Below are positions 13,183 through 23,016 of a stretch of DNA of 64,000 nucleotides, one piece after another (position 1 is the first letter of the stretch; every line of letters starts with the position of its first letter). Where the stretch lies: the NCBI GenBank assembly GCA_024336345.1, contig JANFOG010000002.1, positions 3,534,001-3,598,000 of the forward strand, given 5' to 3'. The notes under the pieces were generated by a model. It searched no databases. It was not told the origin of the DNA and saw nothing but the letters and a program-made list of their open reading frames with translations. This DNA comes from Mariannaea sp. PMI_226 (taxonomy: Eukaryota; Ascomycota; Sordariomycetes; Hypocreales; Nectriaceae). Both the position numbers and the translations under genes were made by a program.

Positions 13183-13866
13183 ATGCCTGGATCAAAGCCT
13201 CAGCTGGGCAAGCTGACTACACCTGTCACTGCAACATTTCCTTCGGAAATTCGGTCGGCAACTCCAATCTCTGCCGTGTCTTTCACCTTCAAGCCCGAGC
13301 CTGACTACATCAAGACACCTATCAGTCCTCCTCTGGCTTACACTGACTTCCTTACTAAGGCGATGTCTTTGAACTCGCCGGCACTGGCCTCCGGCGAGAC
13401 TACCCCCGACTCTGTGCCGGACACGGCAAGCAGTGATAGGTCTGATTGCTCCTACAAAATCGATCGATTGTCGCCTACTTCATCAGCTAGCATAAGATCG
13501 AAGATATCTCATCACTCCCCGCCAGCCACTGCACCTGTTATGCCTCCAAGTCCTTATCCCTCTTCCGGTCCCATGTCGGCACCTCTGAGTGGACCCATAT
13601 CCTTCCCCAGCCTCAAGATCCCACCAAGTCCTACTGTCTCCAACCTAGACTCTCCGTTGAGTGCCGCCACTGCTCGGTCACCATTCAGTGCTCGCCCAGT
13701 CTCTGCTGTCTTTGACTGGGATGCTGCTCTTAAAGCACGCTTCGCAGAGAAGAAGCAGAAGTCACGAACAAGTGTACGGCACATCAGAGAAGTCGTGACA
13801 CGAACCGTCACTTACACCCCTCGGATGGCGCCTGCTCCCAAGGGCAAGCGGCGGAAGGTTGAGTAG
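13183..13866 (+). CDS. Unrecognised Ser/Pro-rich nuclear-type protein, 227 aa
   Basis: A single uninterrupted frame of 227 residues begins with MPGSKPQLGK. I do not recognise the family. Residues about 1-170 are low-complexity and rich in Ser, Pro, Ala and Thr, with many S-P and T-P pairs, so probably disordered and a possible target of proline-directed kinases. The C-terminal third is different: FDWDAALKARFAEKKQKSR leads into VRHIREVVTRTVTYTPRM, which reads like a conserved structured or binding segment. The protein ends with the basic run KGKRRKVE, a good monopartite nuclear localisation signal. The ATG has a C at -3 and follows a long pyrimidine-rich leader. Codon use is clearly coding, with C/T-ending codons dominating. 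A nuclear regulatory or developmental role is inference from the NLS and the large upstream region. Confidence 0.8.
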   Translation: MPGSKPQLGKLTTPVTATFPSEIRSATPISAVSFTFKPEPDYIKTPISPPLAYTDFLTKAMSLNSPALASGETTPDSVPDTASSDRSDCSYKIDRLSPTSSASIRSKISHHSPPATAPVMPPSPYPSSGPMSAPLSGPISFPSLKIPPSPTVSNLDSPLSAATARSPFSARPVSAVFDWDAALKARFAEKKQKSRTSVRHIREVVTRTVTYTPRMAPAPKGKRRKVE

Positions 13867-15329
13867 AGTTGCAACTTTTCAACTTGCTCTCGACAAACTA
13901 GCACACACATCCATCCTTCTAGTTTATCAACATGTTCACACGATAATCTCTCAGCTACTCACGACATTCCTTTTTTTTCTTTGTTATTTTTTTCTACTTA
14001 TGCATTCAAGTCCAGGACGGACCATTCAAAAAAGGCCGCGAGGGAATATAGGACGAGAAAAGGGTGGGATGTGACTCGTGCACTATTTATCTGCACTGGA
14101 GGCAAGCATTCGACGTCACGATCCTGAGCAACTTTGGGCACCACGCTATTCGAAGTCCATGAATTATATATCCATTAACGCCAACCACGAAAGCTTCACC
14201 ATGACAAAGCAACTTTTTTTTTTTTTATTATATTTCTCATTTATCATGAAGACGGGGTACAGGGACTGGGACAGGTATTTTGCACTTATTGGGGCATGTC
14301 TGGAGGAGTTGCATGGCGTTTATAATGTCTGACTTTGACCTTGAATACACCGTTCCCTGGGTGGACGGAATATACCAAGGCTTGATACCAAACAAGTAGA
14401 GCGAGAGGGAGTCGGGGAATTAGGAGCCAAAGCCAAGAAGGATAGTTGCTTGGAAAAACGCACGAGAAGCGAGTTAGTGGTCCGTGTCTCGGGCACCATC
14501 TTAGCTAGTGATAACGTGTTTATTCACAACTGCACAGAACCATGGGCTGTTTTGTCGTGTGTCTCAGTGAATTTTGGACATGAGGAACGTATGTCGGAGT
14601 GCGTGTGTGTGCGTGTGTGTATGCCTGCTGCGGGGCTACCAATAGGTGAATATTACTATGGTAAGTCTTGTAGTATCGCTAATAGGCAGACACGGAGCCA
14701 TGGGGAGCTGGGACGGTAGGAGAATATCTCTGTTTACAATCCCCTCCCGACTGGAGTGTTTTTTTTTTTTTTTTTCATACAAGGAACGAAAAGGGCAAAG
14801 CAGTGGAAACGTGCATGTTTGTTTATTATTATTTTGTGTTGGCGGATCTCTCATGGCCGTAAAATGGGCCTCGTTCCCGGATGGCCACGCATCGAATCGC
14901 AAATCTGGGATGCATACGTATTAGGTGGCGAGAGAAGCAGCACCAAGGTACCAGAAGGAGATAATATGAGACACCAACGGAAAGAGAGAGAGAGAGAAAA
15001 GGAGAGCACAGGTCACTCCGACTGCAAGCAACCTCTCTACGCTGTTCTTCTCGTTCCCCCTACTCGCTCTAAAAAAAAAATCAGACATTTCCCCCAAAGG
15101 AACCGTAATTAACCTTGAGCGATGTATCCCTGCTCTTTTTGCATTGCCGTGGGTGGGTGATGAAATGACTTACAGGACCCATGCGACGAACGAACGCCCC
15201 CTCCCCCTCCTTGATCTGCCTCACCCACCCCCAGTTTTCTCTCTCACTGCCACGAGTTCCGATTCCGCTTGCGGGTTGGGAAATCTACGGGAAGAGAGCG
15301 TCATTGGGCCACCAAAGGGTGTGACAGAT

Positions 15330-15372
15330 AGGAGAGAGAGAAAAAAAGAGGTGGGAAAAGAGAGAGAGAGAG
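15330..15372. repeat. GA-rich purine tract
   Basis: Two runs of GA repeats are separated by an A-run and a short G-rich piece. They lie in gene-free sequence and form a polypurine tract with no other visible signal. Confidence 0.75.
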
Positions 15373-16641
15373 CGGTGTTGGGGGGGAAATCGTCGTTGGG
15401 ATTCGTCGATCAACGGGTGACAGCTTTCACGAGCCATGACGATCCTGGAGAGTGGGAAGGAGGGGCGGGCGGCCCACAACGTCGGATATTGGGCTGTCAG
15501 GCGGGAGAGGCACAGAACTCGTAGAAGAAAGTACTTACATACAGAGTAGTAGAGGGAATGGCAAGGCGAAGAAGGGGGGGTAGCGTTCTCGTACTAGGTA
15601 CTCTGTACGAGGTAAGCAGAACGCGATAGATGGATGGATAGACAGATGGATAGATGACCGGCATGTCCCATTTTGTCCCCCCCGAAAGGTTTCTTGTTCA
15701 ACATGAAACTGTGCTCCGTATTCTGTACTCCGTACATACAAAGCATTTCACCCTGGGTGAAAAGGAAAACAGTTTCGACCACTGCACAACTCGTCACTTT
15801 CACCTCACTAGGGAAGTAAATAAATCCACACCCACGGCCTCCTTATTGCTATGTACTATGTAGCTACCCTTCAAGCCACCGCGTCAAAACAAAAAAAAGC
15901 ACCCCCCCCTTCTTTGGCTGCCGAGGGTTGGTAAAAGCGGCAAGGCGAAAGTAAAAGGAGGGTCAACTATTGCCATACACAGTAGTACAGGCTATCCCCC
16001 CCTGGTCTGAACCCTGGGGAGGGGGGAGGAGGCGTCCAACGACTGACGTCTTGTAAGCGCCGGACCCTGGAGAGAGCGGAGACGGGATTGGTCTGCGCGG
16101 TCGAGCGTGGTCACCCGCCGGTAGGGGCCCGCGGATGTGATTGGCGGCGAGCTAAGCGCCCGGCATTGTGGGAACACACATCATCCCCAAGCAGATTTGC
16201 GTTGAAAAAAAAAAAAGACACACTCAGAGAGAGGGAGGAGAGCGAGTGAGTGAGAGAGGCATCATGCAGAAGCGTCGTTCTGCGAAGTGCCGCCGGTCGA
16301 TTTCTTTTTCGGCCATCTAAGAGAGGGGAAGAGAGGCGGGGGTGGAAAGATGCGCTGGCTCCTATCCTGTGCCATAATTCCCCTTGTTTGTTGTTGATAT
16401 TGTCTTCAAGTCTGTGTTTGCTGTAACCTAACTACTGCGTGGGATACAGCACTATCACTGTCTGGGGGTGGATAAGGGAGCAAGCAGTCTTTCTCAAGAG
16501 GTGTGTCCACATTCTGGTGACAGCGAGTTTCTTGAATGCGAATCGTGAATGGTGATGCTCGGACGACCGTGTTGAGTCCTGCGCGCACCACGCAGAGGCA
16601 TCAGTGTGATCAAGGTGCTCGTGTTTCCCCGTCCTGCCTTT

Positions 16642-16680
16642 CTCTTTCTCTCTCTCTCCCTCCCTCCCTCCCTCCCTCCA
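16642..16680. repeat. CT / CCCT pyrimidine tract
   Basis: An uninterrupted pyrimidine tract made of CT repeats followed by (CTCC)n. Just downstream are ATGGATCGATGGATGG-like GATG repeats. Simple-sequence DNA. Confidence 0.8.
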
Positions 16681-17151
16681 TCAGATGGAGATGGATCGAT
16701 GGATGGAGTGACCCGAGGTGTGACTTGACGCCCCATCACTTGTCACATCCTATCCATCGCAATGCAGATGACGCTGCTTTCTCTCTTCTTTCTGGAAACC
16801 AGAATACAGGCTCTCTTATCACACACCCCGCCCCCTTTCTCAGCAAGTCTCTCTTCTTTGCCACAAAAACCCGCGGGATGGTACCCAAAAGTCACCCGGA
16901 GGTTCCAGTCCAAGGAGCCAGCACTAAAAAAACTCGCTCTTTTTGGTTTTTTTTCTGCGCTACCTTTTTCAACTTGCAGAGCGCCAGTGACAAGACCTAC
17001 ATGATGGTGATGTGATAATCCTGCACGTCACACCGTCTTCGAGATGGTCTTCCCATTGGCTCCCGAAACCGTCGAGTCAGCTCTGCTGCTCGCCTGCCTT
17101 CTGAAACGGTGGGCTGATTGGAGACGGGTAAGGGGGGAGAGAGGTGTGTGA

Positions 17152-17167
17152 GTGAAACCGGTTTCAC
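17152..17167. promoter_or_regulatory. 16-bp perfect palindrome GTGAAACCGGTTTCAC
   Basis: GTGAAACC is followed directly by its exact reverse complement GGTTTCAC. The core contains CCGG. A perfect 16-bp dyad is unusual in surrounding sequence of mixed composition and could bind a dimeric factor. The nearest gene ends (FAN1 3' end at 17525) do not suggest a promoter, so function is unproven. Confidence 0.3.
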
Positions 17168-17524
17168 ATCCCCTTGTCTTTGACCCATCTAGCTGGGTGG
17201 AACATTTGGATGCCTCATCGAATACCACTGTATCCTTCCATCAAGTTTCGAATATTGCTAATTTTGGATCATTGTTGCTGCGGTTCACACTTCAATCTGG
17301 CCCTGCATTGCTCTCATCTACTCGTATCCAGATATATCCCAATGTTTATTTGAGGAGGGGGGGAGGACCCGGTTAGGAGATGCAGGAACAGAGCGGTAGT
17401 TAATCTATCAAAATTTCCATTACTATTCTTGTACCTGTATTTGTGAGTCAAGGCGAGATGATTGGGACTCATGAAGAATGGGAAAAAGAGACATTGAGGG
17501 AGGTGTCGGTCCTTGAAGCAGTGT

Positions 17525-20148
17525 TTAATCCACCTCTCTAACTTCCTTTGCTACCGCGTTACATAGTGCAATCTTGACCCCTGCTCCCGTCAGAACATGG
17601 ATCCAGAGTCGTTGCGTGTCGCTCAACCGGTCGTTTGCGCTCTTCACTTCCGCAAACATCACCTCCCCCTTGGCTTTGCTCCCATGTTCAGTTGCTTCCC
17701 CTGTGTTGTCTCTGACGCGCCACAGAATCAGGTCGGGGATGCCACCACCGCGCTGCCTGTACTCTTGAGCCATCACCTTGCAGACAGCTGCCAGAGCGCT
17801 GCCCTCGAAACATTCTACTAGCTCAATCAAGTCCTCAATATCAAAGTCCCAATTGAGCCCAATTACGCTCGTCCTTCGTACGTGTTCCCTTTCCCAAACT
17901 TCTCGGATCAATCGCTTCCCTTCCCCATTGGCAATCTCAACTAACCGATGGTTGCATTCTGAAGCCCGGGCTGGAAAGAAGGCGTCCGTGTGTAAGTCAA
18001 GAGGACAAGTCTGATAGGCGGTCTGAAAGACGTTCGGAATGTAGAGAAAGAGTATATCGTAGAACAAGTAAGCAAAGAGAGTGCGGATGATTCCACCTTC
18101 GGAGTGGTAGCCTTTCCAGCCTTGAGATCGGTAGGAACTCAGGCACATTTCTTCAACGCTACACTCTTTCTCCGTGTCTAATTCGTCGAGCCAGATTGTC
18201 TTGGTTGACGCTTGTTTCCCGAGTTTGGCTGGAATCTCCCGCTTGATTTGAATACCTTCGATAAAATGCTCTAAAGGTTTCTCTAGTCCAACATGACCGA
18301 AATCATGTTGTAACCGACGCGGAATACGTAGCTTTCTCTCCAGTTTCACCAAACGTTTCTGGAGGTCATAGTGGAATATCAGATGGCAGTCGGGGTCCTG
18401 AAGACCAGCTTCGCAGGTAGCAACTGCAACTCTCCTCCAATGCTTTTTCTGCTGCCCTGGATTCGTCGTGATCGGTTTCGGGTCCAGAGCATGCATGTAA
18501 TGCTCCTCGAGAAGAGCCTTGCGTTGATACCAACCTCCTCTCCTGGCCATTTGGAACAGTCGTTGGTCTAAAAGTTCTGTCAATAATTCATGCTCGCGAA
18601 GATGATCTTTTAGGCGCCCATAAACATGTGCAGCTTTGTGCACAATCCTTGTATAGGAATGGCCGGGTGTGAACTTTCGCAGGTATGCACCCTCTCCCAT
18701 CTCATATACCGCCCGTTCTTTCTCTCTTTCTGTCTGAATCAAACTCCGCCAGCGAGAATAGACGGCTTGGAAGAGATCAATGATCTTACGGAAGCCTTCC
18801 TCTCCGGGAGGCCCATTAAACTCCATGATATTATCGACTTCCGCCTCGAGACGTATTGCATTCTCATATTCTAGCAAATGCGTACGTGATGTGAAGATGG
18901 TTGCCGTTCGGCAAACTATGTACTCGGGGAAATTGCGACGAGCAATTTTGGCAAGAATAATGGCCGTGAGAGACTTTTCACTCCATTCGGTTGATCGGTA
19001 GAAGACTAGATGAACCCTCTGAAAGAGGTTGAATGCCCCGGCAGACAATCGGATACATGGGCCAAGAATATCCATTATCTTGCCTAAGAAATGCTTTGTC
19101 CGGTTCGAATCTTCCTTTCGAAGCTTTCTACCTGCATCTGAATTCTGAACTTTCTCATCTTCGGAGGTGGTTGAGTCGCTACTGACTTGCCGACTCAAGC
19201 CCAATGACATCAGGCCAATTTGTTGACTGCTCATCCGTGAGAGTGACTTGATAAGTTCTGCTTTGTTCCGCCCTTGGAACTTAGCATCCTTTGCGAGTGC
19301 TTTCAGCTCATCTAAGCTAAGAAGCGAGGCTGCTTCCTCAACTGAGGTAATGAAATCGCAAGAGGCATCAGCAAATGTGAAACTATCCTCCAAGTCAAAC
19401 TCGAATATGTCAATGCCCGGTAATGGCCCCGTTTTAGGCGCTGAATCAGACTGAGGGAGAGGCTGCGATCGTTGAAGAGTATCAATAACAGCCTCAATGT
19501 CAGATATGTCGCTGTGGTAGCCCAAGCGACTGTGCCGGTGCCATGAAGCCGTCTTTCTTAGGAAGAGACGGACATATCTGATCATTATGAGCACAAATAT
19601 TGAAGTACTGATAACAAAAAAACCCACAGATATTGAGCTTCATATCCAAGGTCTCTCCAATGGCGGAAAACCTCCATTTCCTTCTCGTCAAAAAGGTGAG
19701 ACTCCTCGTCTAGCACAGTATCCAAGGCGAGGTTGAAAGCATCCACGTATATGGAGCTTTTGTATTTCCCCCAGGCCGGCTGGATTTTCTCTTTTTTATC
19801 AGAATCGTCTGCAGAATTAATTTGTGACGATCTCATTGCCTCATACTCCTCGATTGCCTCTTTGTTGAGGTTAGTAGATGGTAATGCGCTCTCAAGATCT
19901 GTGACTCCATGGCTTCTACCCCCATCTTCTTCATCGTCTGAAAGACTCTCATTTTCCTGTTTCAATGTCGGAAGTCGTTCAGGGGAAGAAGAAACAGACT
20001 CGTCAGAGTCTGAGTCTGTCGACTGAGCTCGTTTTAGCCTTTTTGATGGCCTGTCTGCTTCTGTCGCCGTTGACTCCGCAGGGGTGTCTTGAACATTGCT
20101 GAGACGCTCGTTCTGGGGCCTCGGGAGCCTCTTTACAAATGCATCCAT
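17525..20148 (-). CDS. FAN1: FAN1-type structure-specific nuclease (VRR-NUC), 857 aa
   Basis: Fanconi-associated nuclease 1 family, a nuclear 5'-flap endo/exonuclease for interstrand-crosslink repair. I join 20148-19628 to 19577-17525 across a 50-bp intron (19578-19627, GTGGGT..CAG), which restores the family-like reading QYLYVRLFLRK. Residues 1-135 are acidic, Ser-rich and disordered, with a KRLKR basic patch. No UBZ zinc finger is visible, as usual in fungi. A SAP-like DNA-binding helix pair lies near residues 255-290 (SLDELKALAKDAKFQGRNKA). The middle is helical, as in the TPR region of the family. The C-terminal VRR-NUC core shows IPDLILW (Asp about 789) and AEVKSAND (Glu about 817, Lys about 819), the PD-(D/E)xK catalytic set. 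The loop between them is longer than in animal FAN1. It is head-to-head with SDC1 (315 bp apart). Confidence 0.95.
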
Positions 20149-20463
20149 ACCTCAAATGACAGACAAGCCATTTCACATCACAAGAAGCGTGAAAGATGTC
20201 TTACCACACTGATTCGCCATGAAGCAGCGAAGGAGGACGCGATCCCCCTAGGCAGACACGTCGTTGGAGAAGACCAATCTAACACGAAATCAGCTGACTT
20301 CGTGCTTCCCCAATCTTCCCAATTCCCCGACATAAAGCCGGCGCAAATCAACCCTCATCATGAGTAGGAAGAAGAACCCCATTTCCAACTCGCCTATTTC
20401 CAAACGTCAAATCGACCAATTGAATACATCTTGACCTCTAGCTACGCTCATATATTTATCAGA
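20149..20463. promoter_or_regulatory. Divergent promoter FAN1 / SDC1
   Basis: A 315-bp interval separates two start codons on opposite strands, so both core promoters and both 5' UTRs must fit here. I see no strong TATA box. Confidence 0.6.
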
Positions 20464-21152
20464 ATGGCAGAAGAGACGCCACGATCCAATCTAATACCTG
20501 ATATTCCACAAGTTGCAGCCCCGTTTGACGCTTCGCAAACCCTCCCCACCCAGCCTCTACAGACAGATTGCTCCGCGAAAGATGTGGTGATGTCTGACGC
20601 TCCATTGGAGCAGCATGTGGTATGTGTGTTTGCTTGTTTGTTTTCAGATACTATTCTGGCTGCCTAGATACCGTGGCGTCTTTGTCGAACTCCTTCTCTC
20701 GCCGTGGCTAGCTCATCATCATCATCATCATGGACCCTATCTACCCTTACAATACCGCACGAGTTTGTATGATTCACATTGCTAACATGAGGAAACCGAA
20801 GTCACGAAAATCTTCTCCTACAGCACCTGCGCATGCTCCGAGCCCTCTCCCTGGACGAACAGGAACCCCGGCACAAGGGTCAAGAGCCGCCTCAGCGCAC
20901 CCCGACCCAGGCTTCTCGATGCCGGCTGAAGCTCCACCACACGGCGACTCGACTCGAAGATACTTGAACATGAAGGTCACGGGTGTCTTACTCGAAGGGA
21001 TGAAGCAACTGGCCAAAGAGCAGTTAGTATTTGTGAGGCTACTTTGAGGTGACACATACTTACAGAGGGATAGGCCAAGCGATCCGCTACGAGTTTTGGG
21101 AGAATATTTGATACAAAGGTCAAAGGAGTTTGAAGGCACAGGCTCAACATGA
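20464..21152 (+). CDS. SDC1: COMPASS subunit Sdc1 (DPY30 domain), about 151 aa
   Basis: A Dpy-30/Sdc1 homologue, a small subunit of the Set1/COMPASS histone H3K4 methyltransferase. My model joins 20464-20619, 20802-21022 and 21074-21152. Intron 1 has a GTATGT donor and a GCTAAC branch site 16 nt before its acceptor, and contains an (ATC)6 microsatellite. Intron 2 (GTTAGT..TAG) restores the domain. Residues 1-100 are Pro/Ala-rich and low-complexity. The DPY30 dimerisation motif fills the C-terminus: RRYLNMKVTGVLLEGMKQLA continuing into QPSDPLRVLGEYLIQRSKEFE. This helix pair binds Bre2/Ash2-type partners in the family. The exact intron 1 acceptor is less certain than the rest. It is divergent from FAN1 and convergent with RPS13. 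Confidence 0.9.
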
Positions 21153-21448
21153 TAGATCGTGCGTCTTTGGGCGTCATAATATAGCAAAGACAAAAACTAA
21201 AACAGTAACGGCGTTCAAGGTTTAAGGGGGTCAAATCTAATCACTAGATTGAGAGTGCGTCATGTCATTACATTGCCAGCGGTCAGATAGCTTTCTATTT
21301 GGAGCATTTGATTCCGCTGCGGCCTTCCTAGACAGGGTGCATAAGCATCATGGCTCTAAATGCGATTCTTTTTTCCTTAACTTGTCCCCAAACTCCATGA
21401 CCCGGGAAACTATCACCTCCGCCAGTACTAACCAGCCATTTTGCTTGC

Positions 21449-22147
21449 TTAGGCAACAATGGTGCTGGCAGTAGCAGACTCGTACTTCCAGGTAGGGGGA
21501 AGGACACCGACGGTCTTGTAGTAGCGGGCGAGACGGTGGATACGGGACTCGATGAGAATGAGGCGGAACTTGGAGTCCTTGTCCTTGCGGTTGCGCTCGA
21601 GGTGCTTGCGGACGGCAACAGCCTAAGTGGGTTTGACATCGTTAATTCATGTCCAGCTTGGAAAGTGCAAAAAATATCGACAGCAAAACATACCTTCTTG
21701 ATGAGCATGTACAGATCCTCGGGAAGCTCGGGGGCGAGGCCTGTGAAGTCACTCTGTCAGTATTAAACCGCACAGAGGCATTGGAGAATTTCCATCTCCT
21801 TGGAGAGGTATATGTCCACCGCCATAACAATCAATTTATTCAGGGAACCGTACCGCTGGACTTCAGGATTCGGAGAATTCGGTTACCTGATAACAAAGTT
21901 AGTAATTTTTTTCTCCTTTCCATATGCTTTCATTCCAACACATACCAGTGACAAGCTTGACCTGGGCAATACCGTGGGAGTCACGGAGGATGACACCGAT
22001 CTGGGAGGGAGTAGCACCCTTACGGGCGAGCTTGCAGATCTGGTCGACGACCTGGTCGGGGGTGGTCTTGAGCCAGGCGGGAGCGCTGCGGGAGTAGGGG
22101 ATAGCGGAGGACGAAATGCCCTTGCCCTTGCTGTGAAGACGGCCCAT
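21449..22147 (-). CDS. RPS13: 40S ribosomal protein S13 (uS15), 151 aa
   Basis: A cytosolic small-subunit ribosomal protein of the uS15 family. Four exons: 22147-21946, 21886-21854, 21740-21694 and 21622-21449, with introns of 59, 113 and 71 bp, all GT..AG. The spliced protein is 151 residues, the normal length. Recognisable blocks are [20 protein letters not shown] at the N-terminus, [20 protein letters not shown] in the middle, then [20 protein letters not shown], and a C-terminal segment with [19 protein letters not shown]. Codon use is strongly biased to C-ending codons, as in highly expressed genes. A Tbf1-like TTAGGGC site lies about 110 bp upstream. Confidence 0.98.
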
Positions 22148-22255
22148 CTTGTCGGTTTGCTGGTGGTGATGCTGCTGGTTAGAAAGTTGTCGGCGGTTCG
22201 GATTGAGGCGTGAAGTTTCAAGAGAGATTTGTGTGGAGCGGTAATTTTTTCGCTT

Positions 22256-22264
22256 AGTTAGGGC
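22256..22264 (-). promoter_or_regulatory. Tbf1-like box upstream of RPS13
   Basis: On the minus strand the sequence reads GCCCTAACT, matching the RCCCTAA core bound by Tbf1/TRF-type factors at ribosomal-protein promoters of many ascomycetes. It lies about 110 bp before the RPS13 start codon, a plausible distance. A single short match is weak evidence on its own. Confidence 0.4.
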
Positions 22265-22444
22265 ACCTGTTTGTGGCACTAGCAATTTGGCTAAGAGTGG
22301 CTGGGGCAGTATCACGTGAGAGGCAGCCTTTGGCGTTGCTGTGGCATTTTCTTCTCGCGCTAGCAAGCCGTCGGACCTACTTCTACCTCTTCAGATTTTT
22401 TTTGTAACCGGAGTCGTTCTCCTTTCCCTCTCTTTACGCCAATC

Positions 22445-22470
22445 GAGCTTGGTACTGAGAGACCAAGCTC
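22445..22470 (+). other. Perfect 9-bp stem-loop
   Basis: GAGCTTGGT pairs perfectly with ACCAAGCTC around an 8-nt loop. It lies 25 bp upstream of the GTAAGT donor of the proposed non-coding intron, so it would be in the first exon of such a transcript. It is not followed by a T-run typical of Pol III termination. Confidence 0.5.
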
Positions 22471-22539
22471 TGTTCTAAGGCGCTTTCCCTTTTGGTAAGT
22501 CAACTTTTTTTTTTCTCTTCCTCTCCCCTCATTGGCCTT

Positions 22540-22628
22540 TAAAATGATGATACAACACTTTTATTTTATTTCTGGTACCTCTTATGTTAGAGTCTTCGGA
22601 CTCGATGAATGAAACGGACTTCTGACCT
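22540..22628 (+). ncRNA. Candidate intronic C/D-box snoRNA
   Basis: A C box (ATGATGA, 22544-22550) and a D box (CTGA, 22622-22625) enclose 71 nt. A C'-like TCGATGA lies between them near 22602-22608. The pair sits inside a putative intron that begins GTAAGT at 22495 and ends with CACTAAC followed by ATAG at 22694. Intronic C/D snoRNAs in non-coding host genes are known in filamentous ascomycetes. Against it: I see no terminal stem next to the boxes, no clear D' box, and I could not match the guide region to rRNA. Confidence 0.3.
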
Positions 22629-23016
22629 CTGGTCATATCTTTACATTTGCTGTTGCAATACCGTTCTTCAAGAGCTGGCACTAACTGCAAATAGTATGAT
22701 TTCCTGCCTTAGTTGTAAATTCCTTCCATAGAGCTGATAGCGATTATTCGGCGATGAGCAAATCAAAAGATGAACAGAATGCAAATCAAATTAATTCACC
22801 ATATTGCGCCCAGTCCCTACATCACAGATTTCTAACCTTGCCGAAAGAAAGCTCCATTTTCATGTGTACTGTTTTACATTTTCTCGAGTGACCACGTTCC
22901 CCAGCAAAAGTCGACTCCCATTGCTTGTTAAGATGCTTACCCAATTCTCGTTTCTCCACCAAACCAGCCTTTGAGGCTTCATTATAACTCTCGAACCAAA
23001 TTGCTACACGACGGCA

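Larger units (their letters stand above)
13867..17524. other. Intergenic region with simple repeats
   Basis: I see no gene here. The first few hundred bases are probably the 3' UTR of the Ser/Pro-rich gene, and the last few hundred lie downstream of FAN1, which ends at 17525 on the other strand. The stretch holds purine tracts (GA repeats near 14.98, 15.33 and 15.36 kb), a GATG/GATA-type repeat near 15.63 kb, a GC-rich patch near 16.0-16.15 kb and a CT/CCCT tract near 16.65 kb. Inverted CTCGTAC...GTACGAG arms occur at 15588-15611, and a perfect palindrome at 17152-17167. Confidence 0.6.
22265..23016. other. Intergenic region between RPS13 and U2AF65 genes
   Basis: The left side is RPS13 promoter and the right side includes the 3' UTR of the U2AF gene. 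No protein frame stands out. On the plus strand there is a perfect hairpin (22445-22470), then a strong splice donor and a branch site/acceptor that could bound an intron (22495-22694) with C/D-box-like elements inside. This suggests a non-coding host transcript. Confidence 0.4.
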
